50,986 bases of DNA from assembly GCA_007121385.1 (NCBI GenBank), contig SKLV01000030.1, positions 1 through 50,986 on the forward strand, read 5' to 3'. The notes below the pieces were generated by a model. The model did no database searches. It had not been told where the DNA came from and was given only the letters and a program-made list of their open reading frames with translations. Shown piece after piece: positions 41,201 through 47,545 of the stretch. A program made the position numbers and the translations under genes. How positions within the stretch are numbered: position 1 is the stretch's first letter; each line of letters opens with the position of its first letter. This stretch comes from Bdellovibrionales bacterium (GTDB taxonomy: Bacteria > Bdellovibrionota > Bdellovibrionia > Bdellovibrionales > UBA1609).

Positions 41201-42505
41201 CTATTTAGCCTCACCCACTCTCAGCCGAGCGGGTAGAGGTTCGGCCTCGCCCCGCAGAGAAAATACCACCGGATGACTTGTCCAGCCCTGTTGACCTGGG
41301 CGGTAGCGGTAGTTCTGAATGGCGGTTAAAGCCTCCCTGTCTAAAATGTCATGTCCCGAGGACTGCAGCAGTCTCAATCGATCCACTCGGCCCTCAGGGG
41401 TCACGTAGTAGGCCAAGAGCACTGTGCCCTGCCAGCCATTTTTGCGCGCCACTGTGGGGTAGTTGGGAGGACGATTTCCCGGAGCCTGAGTTAAATCCAA
41501 ATGGGAGCGGGTGCCCTCAGGCAGACCAAATGGCAAATCCGACTGAGCTCGGCCGGGGCCTTGCCCCTGAGCTCCTTGTTGTGCCTGTTGCCGGGCCTGT
41601 TTCTGTGCTGCCAATTGTTGCGCTCTCTGCTGAGCCTCTCGCTCAGCCTGCTCTCGCGCCCGTTGCTGAGCAGCCAACTCTTGGGCCTTCTCTTGAGCCT
41701 CTTGTTCAGCCTGCCTGCGCACCATTTGCTCCTGTTGCTGTCTTGCCAGTTCTTCGGCTTCTTGTTGGGCTATCTTCAATGCCGCCTGTTGTTCTTGCAA
41801 CTCCGCTTGTCTTTCTAGCTCGGCCTGTCTCTCCAGCTCGGCCTGTCTCTCCAGCTCGGCCTGTCTCTCCAGCTCGGCCTGCTGGCGGCGCTCCACCTCG
41901 GCAAACTCTCTCTCTGCTGCGGCCTGAGCCTGAAGGCGGGCCTCCTCTCTCTCTCTCGCTCTCTCTGCTGCCGCCTGCTCTCGCAGCTGTTGTCTTTCTC
42001 GGTGAGCCGCCTCCAAAGCCTCAATCTCTCTCAGTTCTCTCTCCCACTCTGCTTCCCCACTCATAGGAACCATCTTCTCTGGATCTGGAGACTCCTCGGC
42101 GACTTGCTGTTGGCGCTCAGACTCGGAAAACTCTCTCTCTGCTGCGGCCTGAGTCTGAATGTCGGCCTCTTGAGGGCTCACTTGAGCCACGGCCACCGCC
42201 GGTCGCAATCGAGGGGGAGGTAACTCCTCTCTTAATGAATGAGTCTCAACGTGCTCTGCTTTAAGGCCTCCCCCATCCATTGGCTTAGGGCCAATCTCCG
42301 GAGTTAAAGTCTGCAGCCCCTTAGGGGCCTCCAGAGCCGTGAACTCAATGGTCACAGTCTCACCGACAGGGAAACTCTCCTTGGGCAAAATGTCCAAATA
42401 GGGTAAGGCCACCAGGCCGGCCACCGCTGCCGAGTGCACCATCAAAGACAGGCTCAAGCCGTTAGAGAGCTTGCTAGGAATAAATTCTAAACCAGGGGAC
42501 AACAT
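41201..42505 (-). CDS. TonB/TolA-like energy transducer with long coiled coil
   Basis: A 434-residue protein. A single hydrophobic segment (about 20-45, LSLMVHSAAVAGLVALPYL) anchors it to the inner membrane, followed by a periplasmic linker and a very long Glu/Arg/Gln/Ala coiled coil (about 125-300) like TolA domain II. The C-terminal 90 residues form a TonB domain: PPNYPTVARKNGWQGTVLL, YYVTPEGRVDRLRLLQSSG, LDREALTAIQNYRYRPG. No exbB/exbD or tolQR gene is adjacent. The coil has tandem ERQAEL hexapeptides and a duplicated QAAAEREF block. TonB versus TolA role cannot be decided by sequence alone. Confidence 0.85.
   Translation of the reverse strand: MLSPGLEFIPSKLSNGLSLSLMVHSAAVAGLVALPYLDILPKESFPVGETVTIEFTALEAPKGLQTLTPEIGPKPMDGGGLKAEHVETHSLREELPPPRLRPAVAVAQVSPQEADIQTQAAAEREFSESERQQQVAEESPDPEKMVPMSGEAEWERELREIEALEAAHRERQQLREQAAAERAREREEARLQAQAAAEREFAEVERRQQAELERQAELERQAELERQAELERQAELQEQQAALKIAQQEAEELARQQQEQMVRRQAEQEAQEKAQELAAQQRAREQAEREAQQRAQQLAAQKQARQQAQQGAQGQGPGRAQSDLPFGLPEGTRSHLDLTQAPGNRPPNYPTVARKNGWQGTVLLAYYVTPEGRVDRLRLLQSSGHDILDREALTAIQNYRYRPGQQGWTSHPVVFSLRGEAEPLPARLRVGEAK
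41801..41881. repeat. 18-bp tandem repeat inside the TonB-like coiled coil
   Basis: CTCGGCCTGTCTCTCCAG occurs three times exactly (41819-41872), with a degenerate copy before (41801) and half a copy after. On the coding strand each unit encodes six residues (ERQAEL), so unit gain or loss keeps the frame. Confidence 0.9.
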
Positions 42506-42602
42506 AGTGCTCTCAACACTTCAAGAATCGTTCCACTAAGATTCCTCAACCAATCGAAGCTGAGCTCCTTAGCCACTGTATAATTTTCATTATCGCCCAA
42601 AA

Positions 42603-42615
42603 GCTGACAGTCAGC
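42603..42615. promoter_or_regulatory. 13-bp perfect palindrome upstream of the TonB-like gene
   Basis: GCTGACAGTCAGC is symmetric about its central A, 97 bp upstream of the TonB-like start. Possible operator; no promoter could be fixed next to it with confidence. Confidence 0.3.
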
Positions 42616-42670
42616 CCCTTCTGGCCGGGGTGGTGTGAGGGTGTCAGCCCAGTGCAAATTTGGGTCTGAC

Positions 42671-42746
42671 CCGTGCCTGGCTCAGTGCAGCCGTGCCTGC
42701 TCAGTGCTCAGTGCAGCCGTGCCTGCTCAGTGCTCAGTGCTCAGTG
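42671..42746. repeat. interleaved heptamer and nonamer repeats
   Basis: CTCAGTG occurs six times (42681, 42700, 42707, 42726, 42733, 42740) and CCGTGCCTG three times (42671, 42691, 42717). Two 19-bp composite units, CTCAGTGCAGCCGTGCCTG, lie 26 bp apart (42681, 42707). A 7-bp unit would break any reading frame, so the array is non-coding and probably grew by slippage. Confidence 0.9.
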
Positions 42747-42810
42747 CGAGCCACGGCCCAAGCCCGGGCTTAGGTTCGAGTGAGCTTGGAGCAAGTGGGC
42801 ACCTCGCGCC

Positions 42811-42839
42811 CTGACGGACCTTAATGGGTCCGAAATCAG
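42811..42839. other. bulged hairpin in the non-coding stretch
   Basis: CTGA-CGGACC is inverted as GGTCCG-AAA-TCAG around the loop TTAATG. The inner 6 bp and outer 4 bp are perfect with a 3-nt bulge. It could be a structured RNA or a cleavage/recombination site; nothing identifies it. Confidence 0.4.
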
Positions 42840-43341
42840 GGGGTAAGTTCAAGTTTCAAAATTGCTACCAGTAGCAGTGATTGCCACAGCGTCGGCAGCT
42901 CAGTGTCGGCGAAGCTCCGCATTAACCTTTATAGGCTAAGGTCCTCATCAGTCATTCTCATCCTCAGTCACGTCAGTGGGTCACATCTGTCAGTCAGACA
43001 CATCATTATAGGCTGTCGTGGTCACAGCTAGTTAGTCAGACCACATCTCATTTCCCAGCATAACCATTTTAATCACGCCCCTCTTCTCAGGGCCTGAATT
43101 GAATTAAAGGTCAATGGTCTCTAAGTGACAAATAGTATTAATTTATTTTAATGCATTAAATATTGACGAGTTTTTCGAGGCTCTAAAAGCCTCTGTGTGG
43201 GCTTATTCGGACCCTTCGATGCAAAAACGATATTCCCTCTAGAGATCACTTATCCAGGGGCCTTTTAAAAGCTTTAATAGTGGGGTTTTTGGGGGTGTCT
43301 GGGTATGCAGAAAGTCCGCTTAAAAAACCCATGGTAAGACA

Positions 43342-43369
43342 AACTGCAACTGCAACTGCAACTGCAACT
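43342..43369. repeat. hexamer microsatellite (AACTGC, 4.7 copies) before the HNH gene
   Basis: Four perfect AACTGC units and a partial AACT end 17 bp before the HNH start and 6 bp before its GGGAGG ribosome site. Unit loss or gain would change the 5' leader length by 6 nt. Confidence 0.95.
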
Positions 43370-43386
43370 CAATCGGGAGGTTTAAA

Positions 43387-44319
43387 ATGTCACCAAAAAA
43401 TTTAAGTGATCCAGAGCTGCTGCGCCAAACCCAAAATTTGGTACAAAAAGAGCGAGCTCTGCTCAGCGAGATTCTTCATCACCTCAAAGAGGTGGAGAGA
43501 CGCAAGCTTTACTCGGACTTGGGCTATGGCAGTCTCTTTGAATACTGCCTGCGGGAGCTGAAATACTCTGAGGGCCAGGCAGGGCGAAGAATTCAGGCCA
43601 TGAAACTCCTGCGTGATCTACCCCTAAGTGAACAGCAAAAGGTGGAGAAAAAAATTGAAAGTGGGGCTCTCAACTTGAGCCATATTTGTCAGGCGCAAAG
43701 CTTTTTCACCCAGGCGAGCAAAGTCGCGGATGGGGCAAAACTCGATCAAAAGGCCAAGCTTCAAGTTTTAAGTGAGCTGGAAAATAAATCCGCTCGCCAA
43801 AGTCAGGCCCTGCTGTTGGAGAAATCGGCACAGATTGGCGTGAGCCAGCTCCTGCCCCAGGAGAGGGAGAGGGTGCTGAGTGAAGAGCACTCGGAGTTGC
43901 GCCTAGTGATCAGTCGGGAGTTGCGGCAAAAGCTGGAGCAAGTGCGCTCTCTGCTGGGTCCAAAAGGATTGGGCATGAGTTGGGCGGAGTTGATGGCGGC
44001 CATGGCGGACCTGAGCCTTGAGTCTCTTCAGGACAAAAAATTTGGTAAGAGGAGAGAGATCATAGCGTCGGCGAAGCCCTGCGCAAAAGCACAAGCCAAG
44101 AAGCCGAGGTCCCTATCAAAAAGCCAAAAGTGGCGAGTTTGGAAAAGGGATGGGGATGCTTGCGTGAACTGTGGCAGTGATAGAAACCTTCAGTTAGACC
44201 ACAGGATGCCAGTGGCCAAAGGGGGAGGGGCGGAGGAGAGTAATTTGCGGCTCTTGTGCAGCAATTGCAATCTTCGCGAGGGTATCAAGAACTTTGGTCT
44301 AGCTAGCATGAGGCGATAG
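43387..44319 (+). CDS. HNH endonuclease family protein
   Basis: A 310-residue protein. The N-terminal helical part (YSDLGYGSLFEYCLRELKYS, then EGQAGRRIQAMKLLRDLP) is of a type I recall as repeated in Bdellovibrio-like genomes. A coiled-coil-like middle leads to a basic linker and a C-terminal HNH nuclease: CVNCGSDRNLQLDHRMPVA, then NLRLLCSNCN with two zinc-binding Cys pairs and the DH catalytic motif. GGGAGG at 43376 lies upstream of the ATG at suitable spacing. The flanking repeat-rich DNA and lack of an operon hint at mobility or paralogue expansion; no inverted termini were found. Confidence 0.88.
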   Translation: MSPKNLSDPELLRQTQNLVQKERALLSEILHHLKEVERRKLYSDLGYGSLFEYCLRELKYSEGQAGRRIQAMKLLRDLPLSEQQKVEKKIESGALNLSHICQAQSFFTQASKVADGAKLDQKAKLQVLSELENKSARQSQALLLEKSAQIGVSQLLPQERERVLSEEHSELRLVISRELRQKLEQVRSLLGPKGLGMSWAELMAAMADLSLESLQDKKFGKRREIIASAKPCAKAQAKKPRSLSKSQKWRVWKRDGDACVNCGSDRNLQLDHRMPVAKGGGAEESNLRLLCSNCNLREGIKNFGLASMRR

Positions 44320-44399
44320 ATCTTTAGAATCCTATTGGAGAGGTTGCTGGTTTAGGCGGCATAGAGCCTTCCAATTTGGCGAAGGGAATATTTTTCGAT

Positions 44400-44891
44400 T
44401 TAGGCGTTGTGGTAGGGGATACCCTTCCAAATGGTGGTGGTTCTGTAGATTTGCTCTAGAGCCACCAAAAATGCCATGTGATGGTTGAGGGTGAGGGGGC
44501 TTAAGCTCAGGCTCATTTGGGCGCGGGCTTTGACTTCGGAGCTAAGGCCAAAGGCTCCACCCACCACAAAAACCACCCGGCCCTTTCCCGACTCCCAAAC
44601 TTGAATGAGCTGTTGGGCCAGGTGTTCCGAAGATTTGAAGCTCAGTCCCTGTTCATCAAAGATCACCAAGTGATCTTCTGGTTTCAATTGGGCCAAAATC
44701 AGCTCGCCCTCCCTTTGCACTTTGAGCCGAGCCTGGTCACGGGCCAAGGCCTTGGACTTAAGGGCTCTAACTTCCAAAGGAACAATTCGTGAGATCTTTT
44801 CTCCATAGAGGCGGACGGCTTCCTCAAGCCAGGGTTCACGACCACTCTGAATGAACAAAAAATAATTTTTAATGCCTGCAGTTCGCTTCAT
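44400..44891 (-). CDS. rlmH: 23S rRNA pseudouridine-1915 N3-methyltransferase RlmH
   Basis: SPOUT methyltransferase acting on helix 69 of assembled 70S ribosomes; it needs the pseudouridine made by RluD, also in this window. The 163-residue protein has LVIFDEQGLSFKSSEHLAQ, the SAM-binding knot VVFVVGGAFGLSSEVKARA, and the C-terminal LSLSPLTLNHHMAFLVALEQ and IYRTTTIWKGIPYHN. Residues before ten are slightly longer than usual. GGAGGAGAACG precedes the ATG. It converges with the HNH gene. Confidence 0.94.
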   Translation of the reverse strand: MKRTAGIKNYFLFIQSGREPWLEEAVRLYGEKISRIVPLEVRALKSKALARDQARLKVQREGELILAQLKPEDHLVIFDEQGLSFKSSEHLAQQLIQVWESGKGRVVFVVGGAFGLSSEVKARAQMSLSLSPLTLNHHMAFLVALEQIYRTTTIWKGIPYHNA

Positions 44892-44913
44892 CGTTCTCCT
44901 CCGAGATAGGAAT

Positions 44914-45771
44914 CTAAGGAGCTTGGAGTTGACAATGCAACTCCAAGACGCGGACCTCAGGTGCAGGTGCAGGTGCAGGTGCAGGTGCAGGCGTCTGGAC
45001 TAAGGCTGAAGAGGTCGGGGGGGAGGTTGCGGAGATTTGGGGGAGAGGCTCACAGAGGGCTCGCCAGCGAAGGCTGAGATGCTTGGGCCCCAAGCTCAGC
45101 TCCAGTTGAGCTCCTTCAAGATTTAAAGACCAGTGAACGACAGAAGACTCTGATTTTGGGCTCTGCTCAGGAGTGCTCAGCTTGGAGGACTCAGTGATAT
45201 CAACCAGGTTTTCCGCTAACCCATCTGACTTATAGGAATCGTTTGAGCAGAGGGCTGCAGCCAGGGCCGGCTCCCAGGGCACTCGCTCATCCCCAACAGG
45301 AGCCAGAGCCTTTAGCCGCACCTGTTGACTGGGCTCAAGGGCATATCGCAATTCCCAAACTCTCTGTCCCGAGGAGAAGTCCTGGTGGATTTGATAACCC
45401 CCTTGAGGGTAAAAGCCAGGGAGTTCAAAGGCCGTGGGCACATTGATTTGGCTCCCCATAAAGTCCAACTCCAAAACTCTCTGGCCTTCTTGTGAGGGAG
45501 CTTGGCGAAAGACGCAAAGATCTTCTTCAATGTCCTCCCGCCAGAGCTCAGCGGACTCTATTGAGGCCTCTAGGGCCCAGCGATGCAGTTTGCCCCAGCC
45601 CAGTTCATCTTTCATATGGGGAGCCAGCTCCAATTGAGAGCCAAGTTCCAGATCGGGCCCGAGCTGCTCGAGCTGCAGGCCCGCAGTGGGCTCCAGAGCT
45701 TGCAGAGCCGCAAAGGGCCCCATAAGGACCCCAAAGGAAAAGAGGGCAATGAGAGCTGACTTTAAGCCCAC
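44914..45771 (-). CDS. exported protein with Ala-Pro repeat, unknown function
   Basis: A 285-residue protein with a signal peptide (1-25, ending ALQALE). The body is beta-rich and acidic (LELDFMGSQINVPTAF, VWELRYALEPSQQVRLKALA, LSLRWRALCEPL); near the end an Ala-Pro run of about five units precedes a short cysteine-containing end (VRVLELHCQLQ). No family recognised. The start is GTG 45771, whose first base is the last of the preceding stop (TAGTG), so translation is coupled to the upstream exported protein and the two probably work together. Confidence 0.72.
   Translation of the reverse strand: MGLKSALIALFSFGVLMGPFAALQALEPTAGLQLEQLGPDLELGSQLELAPHMKDELGWGKLHRWALEASIESAELWREDIEEDLCVFRQAPSQEGQRVLELDFMGSQINVPTAFELPGFYPQGGYQIHQDFSSGQRVWELRYALEPSQQVRLKALAPVGDERVPWEPALAAALCSNDSYKSDGLAENLVDITESSKLSTPEQSPKSESSVVHWSLNLEGAQLELSLGPKHLSLRWRALCEPLPQISATSPPTSSALVQTPAPAPAPAPAPEVRVLELHCQLQAP
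44961..44990. repeat. hexamer microsatellite (GTGCAG, 5 copies) encoding Ala-Pro
   Basis: Five perfect GTGCAG units on the plus strand encode alternating Ala and Pro on the minus strand near the C-terminus of the exported protein. A 6-bp unit keeps the frame. Confidence 0.92.
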
Positions 45772-46310
45772 TAGCGGATCAGGCCCTCACAGCCCAAGGG
45801 CATGGGCACTTGGGAGGGGCCGCGGACATAGGCAAAGCCGCTGTAGTCTCTTCCAGCGCGAAAGCCTATGGAGTCAGCCAGTTGGGCCTGAAGAAAGACC
45901 AGGCTCAATCCACTTTGATCTCCCCCTTTTCCTCGCCACAAATGGACTTTAAAGAGGGGCTCATAAAAGTTTCCAAAGTAAAGAAAGCTGCGCCCTGGAT
46001 GAGCGGTGTCGTAATGGATCTTCAAGACTTCATTGATTAGAACCTTGCTGCGACTGAGGCTGGAAATATCTTCCAGAACAAAGCGAGCTCGGCCCGCTGT
46101 ACTGCCGGGCTCACTCCCGGGCCAGTAGATGAGGGCCCTTAGCTCCGCATCTCGGTCCACAAACACGGACATTTCACCATTGCTGTGAAAGACCTGCTCT
46201 TCGGCCTTAGTTTGTGCCGTGGCCACTATTAGGCTGAGCCCTATAAGCCACAGCCAAGGGGTCTTAATTCTTAAAAATGCCGGTGTATTTTTTAGCTTAG
46301 AAATGGGCAT
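45771..46310 (-). CDS. exported protein of unknown function
   Basis: A 179-residue protein with a signal peptide (about 1-36, ending AQTKAE) and a compact beta-rich domain (EMSVFVDRDAELRALIYWPG, ARFVLEDISSL, SFLYFGNFYEPLFKVHLWRG). One cysteine lies near the C-terminus. No family recognised. GAGG lies 9 nt before the ATG. It has a plausible promoter (46338-46366) and is coupled by a 1-nt overlap to the next exported protein. Confidence 0.7.
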   Translation of the reverse strand: MPISKLKNTPAFLRIKTPWLWLIGLSLIVATAQTKAEEQVFHSNGEMSVFVDRDAELRALIYWPGSEPGSTAGRARFVLEDISSLSRSKVLINEVLKIHYDTAHPGRSFLYFGNFYEPLFKVHLWRGKGGDQSGLSLVFLQAQLADSIGFRAGRDYSGFAYVRGPSQVPMPLGCEGLIR

Positions 46311-46337
46311 CTTGGCTTACCTCTCTGGTTGACGCAG

Positions 46338-46366
46338 TATATAATTCTCAGATGGCTTTAGAGCAA
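46338..46366 (-). promoter_or_regulatory. putative promoter of the exported-protein pair
   Basis: Minus-strand TTGCTC (46366-46361, 3/6) and TATATA (46343-46338, 4/6) are 17 bp apart. The -35 is overlapped by a 12-bp palindrome AGCAAGCTTGCT (46362-46373), a possible operator. Confidence 0.4.
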
Positions 46367-46392
46367 GCTTGCTGAGCTCTTATGTAATAATT

Positions 46393-47490
46393 TTAGTAAG
46401 GCCGGCCAGCCAGTATATTGGCCACTGGCCTGGTGATGTAAAATTGATCTAAGACAAACTTGAGAATGGCGGTGATGGGGACGGCTAAAAACATCCCCGG
46501 AATACCCCATACAATCCCCCAAAAAACCAGAAAGAACAAAATGGCCACAGGGTGGAGGTCTAGGCTTTCCCCAAGCAGCTTAGGCTCCACAATATTACCC
46601 ACAGTGAACTGCACCACCCCTGGAACTAATAAAGTGGCCACAAATAGCCACCCCGGTCCAAATTGCAAAAGGGCCACGGGTATTGGCAAAACAGTGGCTA
46701 CAATGGAGCCCACACTGGGAATAAAGTTGAGCAAAAAGGCCATCACCCCAAACATAATGGCCAGGTCTAGGCCGACCATGTAGAGAAAAAGTCCCACACT
46801 CAGGCCAGTGGCAGCCGAAACCAAAAATTTAGTCCAGATGTATTTGGAAATTCGCGACTGAATCAGAGCGTAGACTTCTGGTACTTCCACTTTGTCAGTG
46901 GTGCTGACCTTTCCAATAAACAGAAAGATTAAAAAGATCACCATCAGGAAAAAGTTGCCCATAAAGCCCATAAATTCACCGGTAAAGGCTCGGGCCCAGT
47001 TGATCACTTGTACCGCCTGCAGCTCATGCTGGAGCTGGCGCAGCTCCACATTAAAACCCCAACTCCAGAGTAGGTCCTGCATCCAGTCCATGGTGGAAAG
47101 GACTTGAGTGTGGTACTGCTCGGCCCCCACCAAAAAACCCCGCAAGGACACGGAGATCAAATACACAAAGAGCACCATCACCAACACACTTAAAAACAGT
47201 GTGAAGGACATGGCCAATAAGCGAGGTAGGCGAAGGGACTTTTCCAGCCAGTTGACCGAGGGGTTGATCATAAAATACAGGAATACGGCAAAGACAAAGG
47301 GCACCATCACCGCCCTCAGGTGCATCAAAGTGGCCGTCACTGCGATTGCTGTCAGAATCAAAAGACAGATCAAAGAGATATCGAACTTCAAATCTTTTTT
47401 GAGCTCAGGGGTTTTGATCGGATCCTGGCCAGAGGGCTCTTGTGAGGGGGACGAGTTGTCTGTTAAGTCGTTTTTGGGTTCCTGTGACAT
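46393..47490 (-). CDS. AI-2E family (PerM/TqsA-like) inner-membrane permease
   Basis: A 365-residue polytopic membrane protein. Hydrophobic segments are visible near residues 35-75, 85-115, 170-195 and 215-345, with the family pattern FVFAVFLYFMINPSVNWLEK early and FIPSVGSIVATVLPIPVALL, NIVEPKLLGESLDLHPVAIL, GIPGMFLAVPITAILK late. A polar 35-residue N-terminal tail precedes the first helix. Substrate unknown: family members have been linked to autoinducer-2, sodium or other solutes. The start ATG lacks a Shine-Dalgarno; a promoter-like pair ends 8 nt upstream. Confidence 0.88.
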   Translation of the reverse strand: MSQEPKNDLTDNSSPSQEPSGQDPIKTPELKKDLKFDISLICLLILTAIAVTATLMHLRAVMVPFVFAVFLYFMINPSVNWLEKSLRLPRLLAMSFTLFLSVLVMVLFVYLISVSLRGFLVGAEQYHTQVLSTMDWMQDLLWSWGFNVELRQLQHELQAVQVINWARAFTGEFMGFMGNFFLMVIFLIFLFIGKVSTTDKVEVPEVYALIQSRISKYIWTKFLVSAATGLSVGLFLYMVGLDLAIMFGVMAFLLNFIPSVGSIVATVLPIPVALLQFGPGWLFVATLLVPGVVQFTVGNIVEPKLLGESLDLHPVAILFFLVFWGIVWGIPGMFLAVPITAILKFVLDQFYITRPVANILAGRPY

Positions 47491-47498
47491 AGGGCCCT

Positions 47499-47527
47499 AA
47501 GATAGCGGCGATTGAGACCAATTCCAA
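47499..47527 (-). promoter_or_regulatory. putative promoter of the AI-2E permease gene, leaderless layout
   Basis: Minus-strand TTGGAA (47527-47522, 4/6) and TATCTT (47504-47499, 4/6) are exactly 17 bp apart; the -10 ends 8 nt before the ATG. No Shine-Dalgarno precedes that ATG. Confidence 0.42.
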
Positions 47528-47545
47528 GTGAATATTCCTTAGAAC

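Larger units (their letters stand above)
42506..43386. other. 881-bp stretch without a credible gene, rich in short repeats and dyads
   Basis: No frame with protein-like composition or start signals was found on either strand. From left to right it holds a 13-bp palindrome GCTGACAGTCAGC (42603), heptamer/nonamer repeats (42671-42746), a bulged hairpin (42811-42839), GTCA-rich direct repeats (copies near 42986 and 43027), an AT-rich part (43130-43165), a hairpin GAGGCT/AGCCTC (43177-43193), CTTTTAAAAG (43262) and a hexamer repeat before the HNH gene. Its density of repeats differs from every other gap in the window. Confidence 0.7.

Noticed and set aside
41278-42066. 262-codon open frame on the plus strand, antisense to the TonB-like gene
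   Set aside because: It arises from the low-complexity Glu/Gln/Arg codons of the TonB-like coil; its product is Pro/Ala/Leu low complexity, without a ribosome site.
42671-42746. CRISPR-like array
   Set aside because: Units of 7-19 bp with no unique spacers and no cas genes.
42506-44399. Insertion sequence or intron around the HNH gene
   Set aside because: No terminal inverted repeats, target duplication or split host gene could be recognised by eye.
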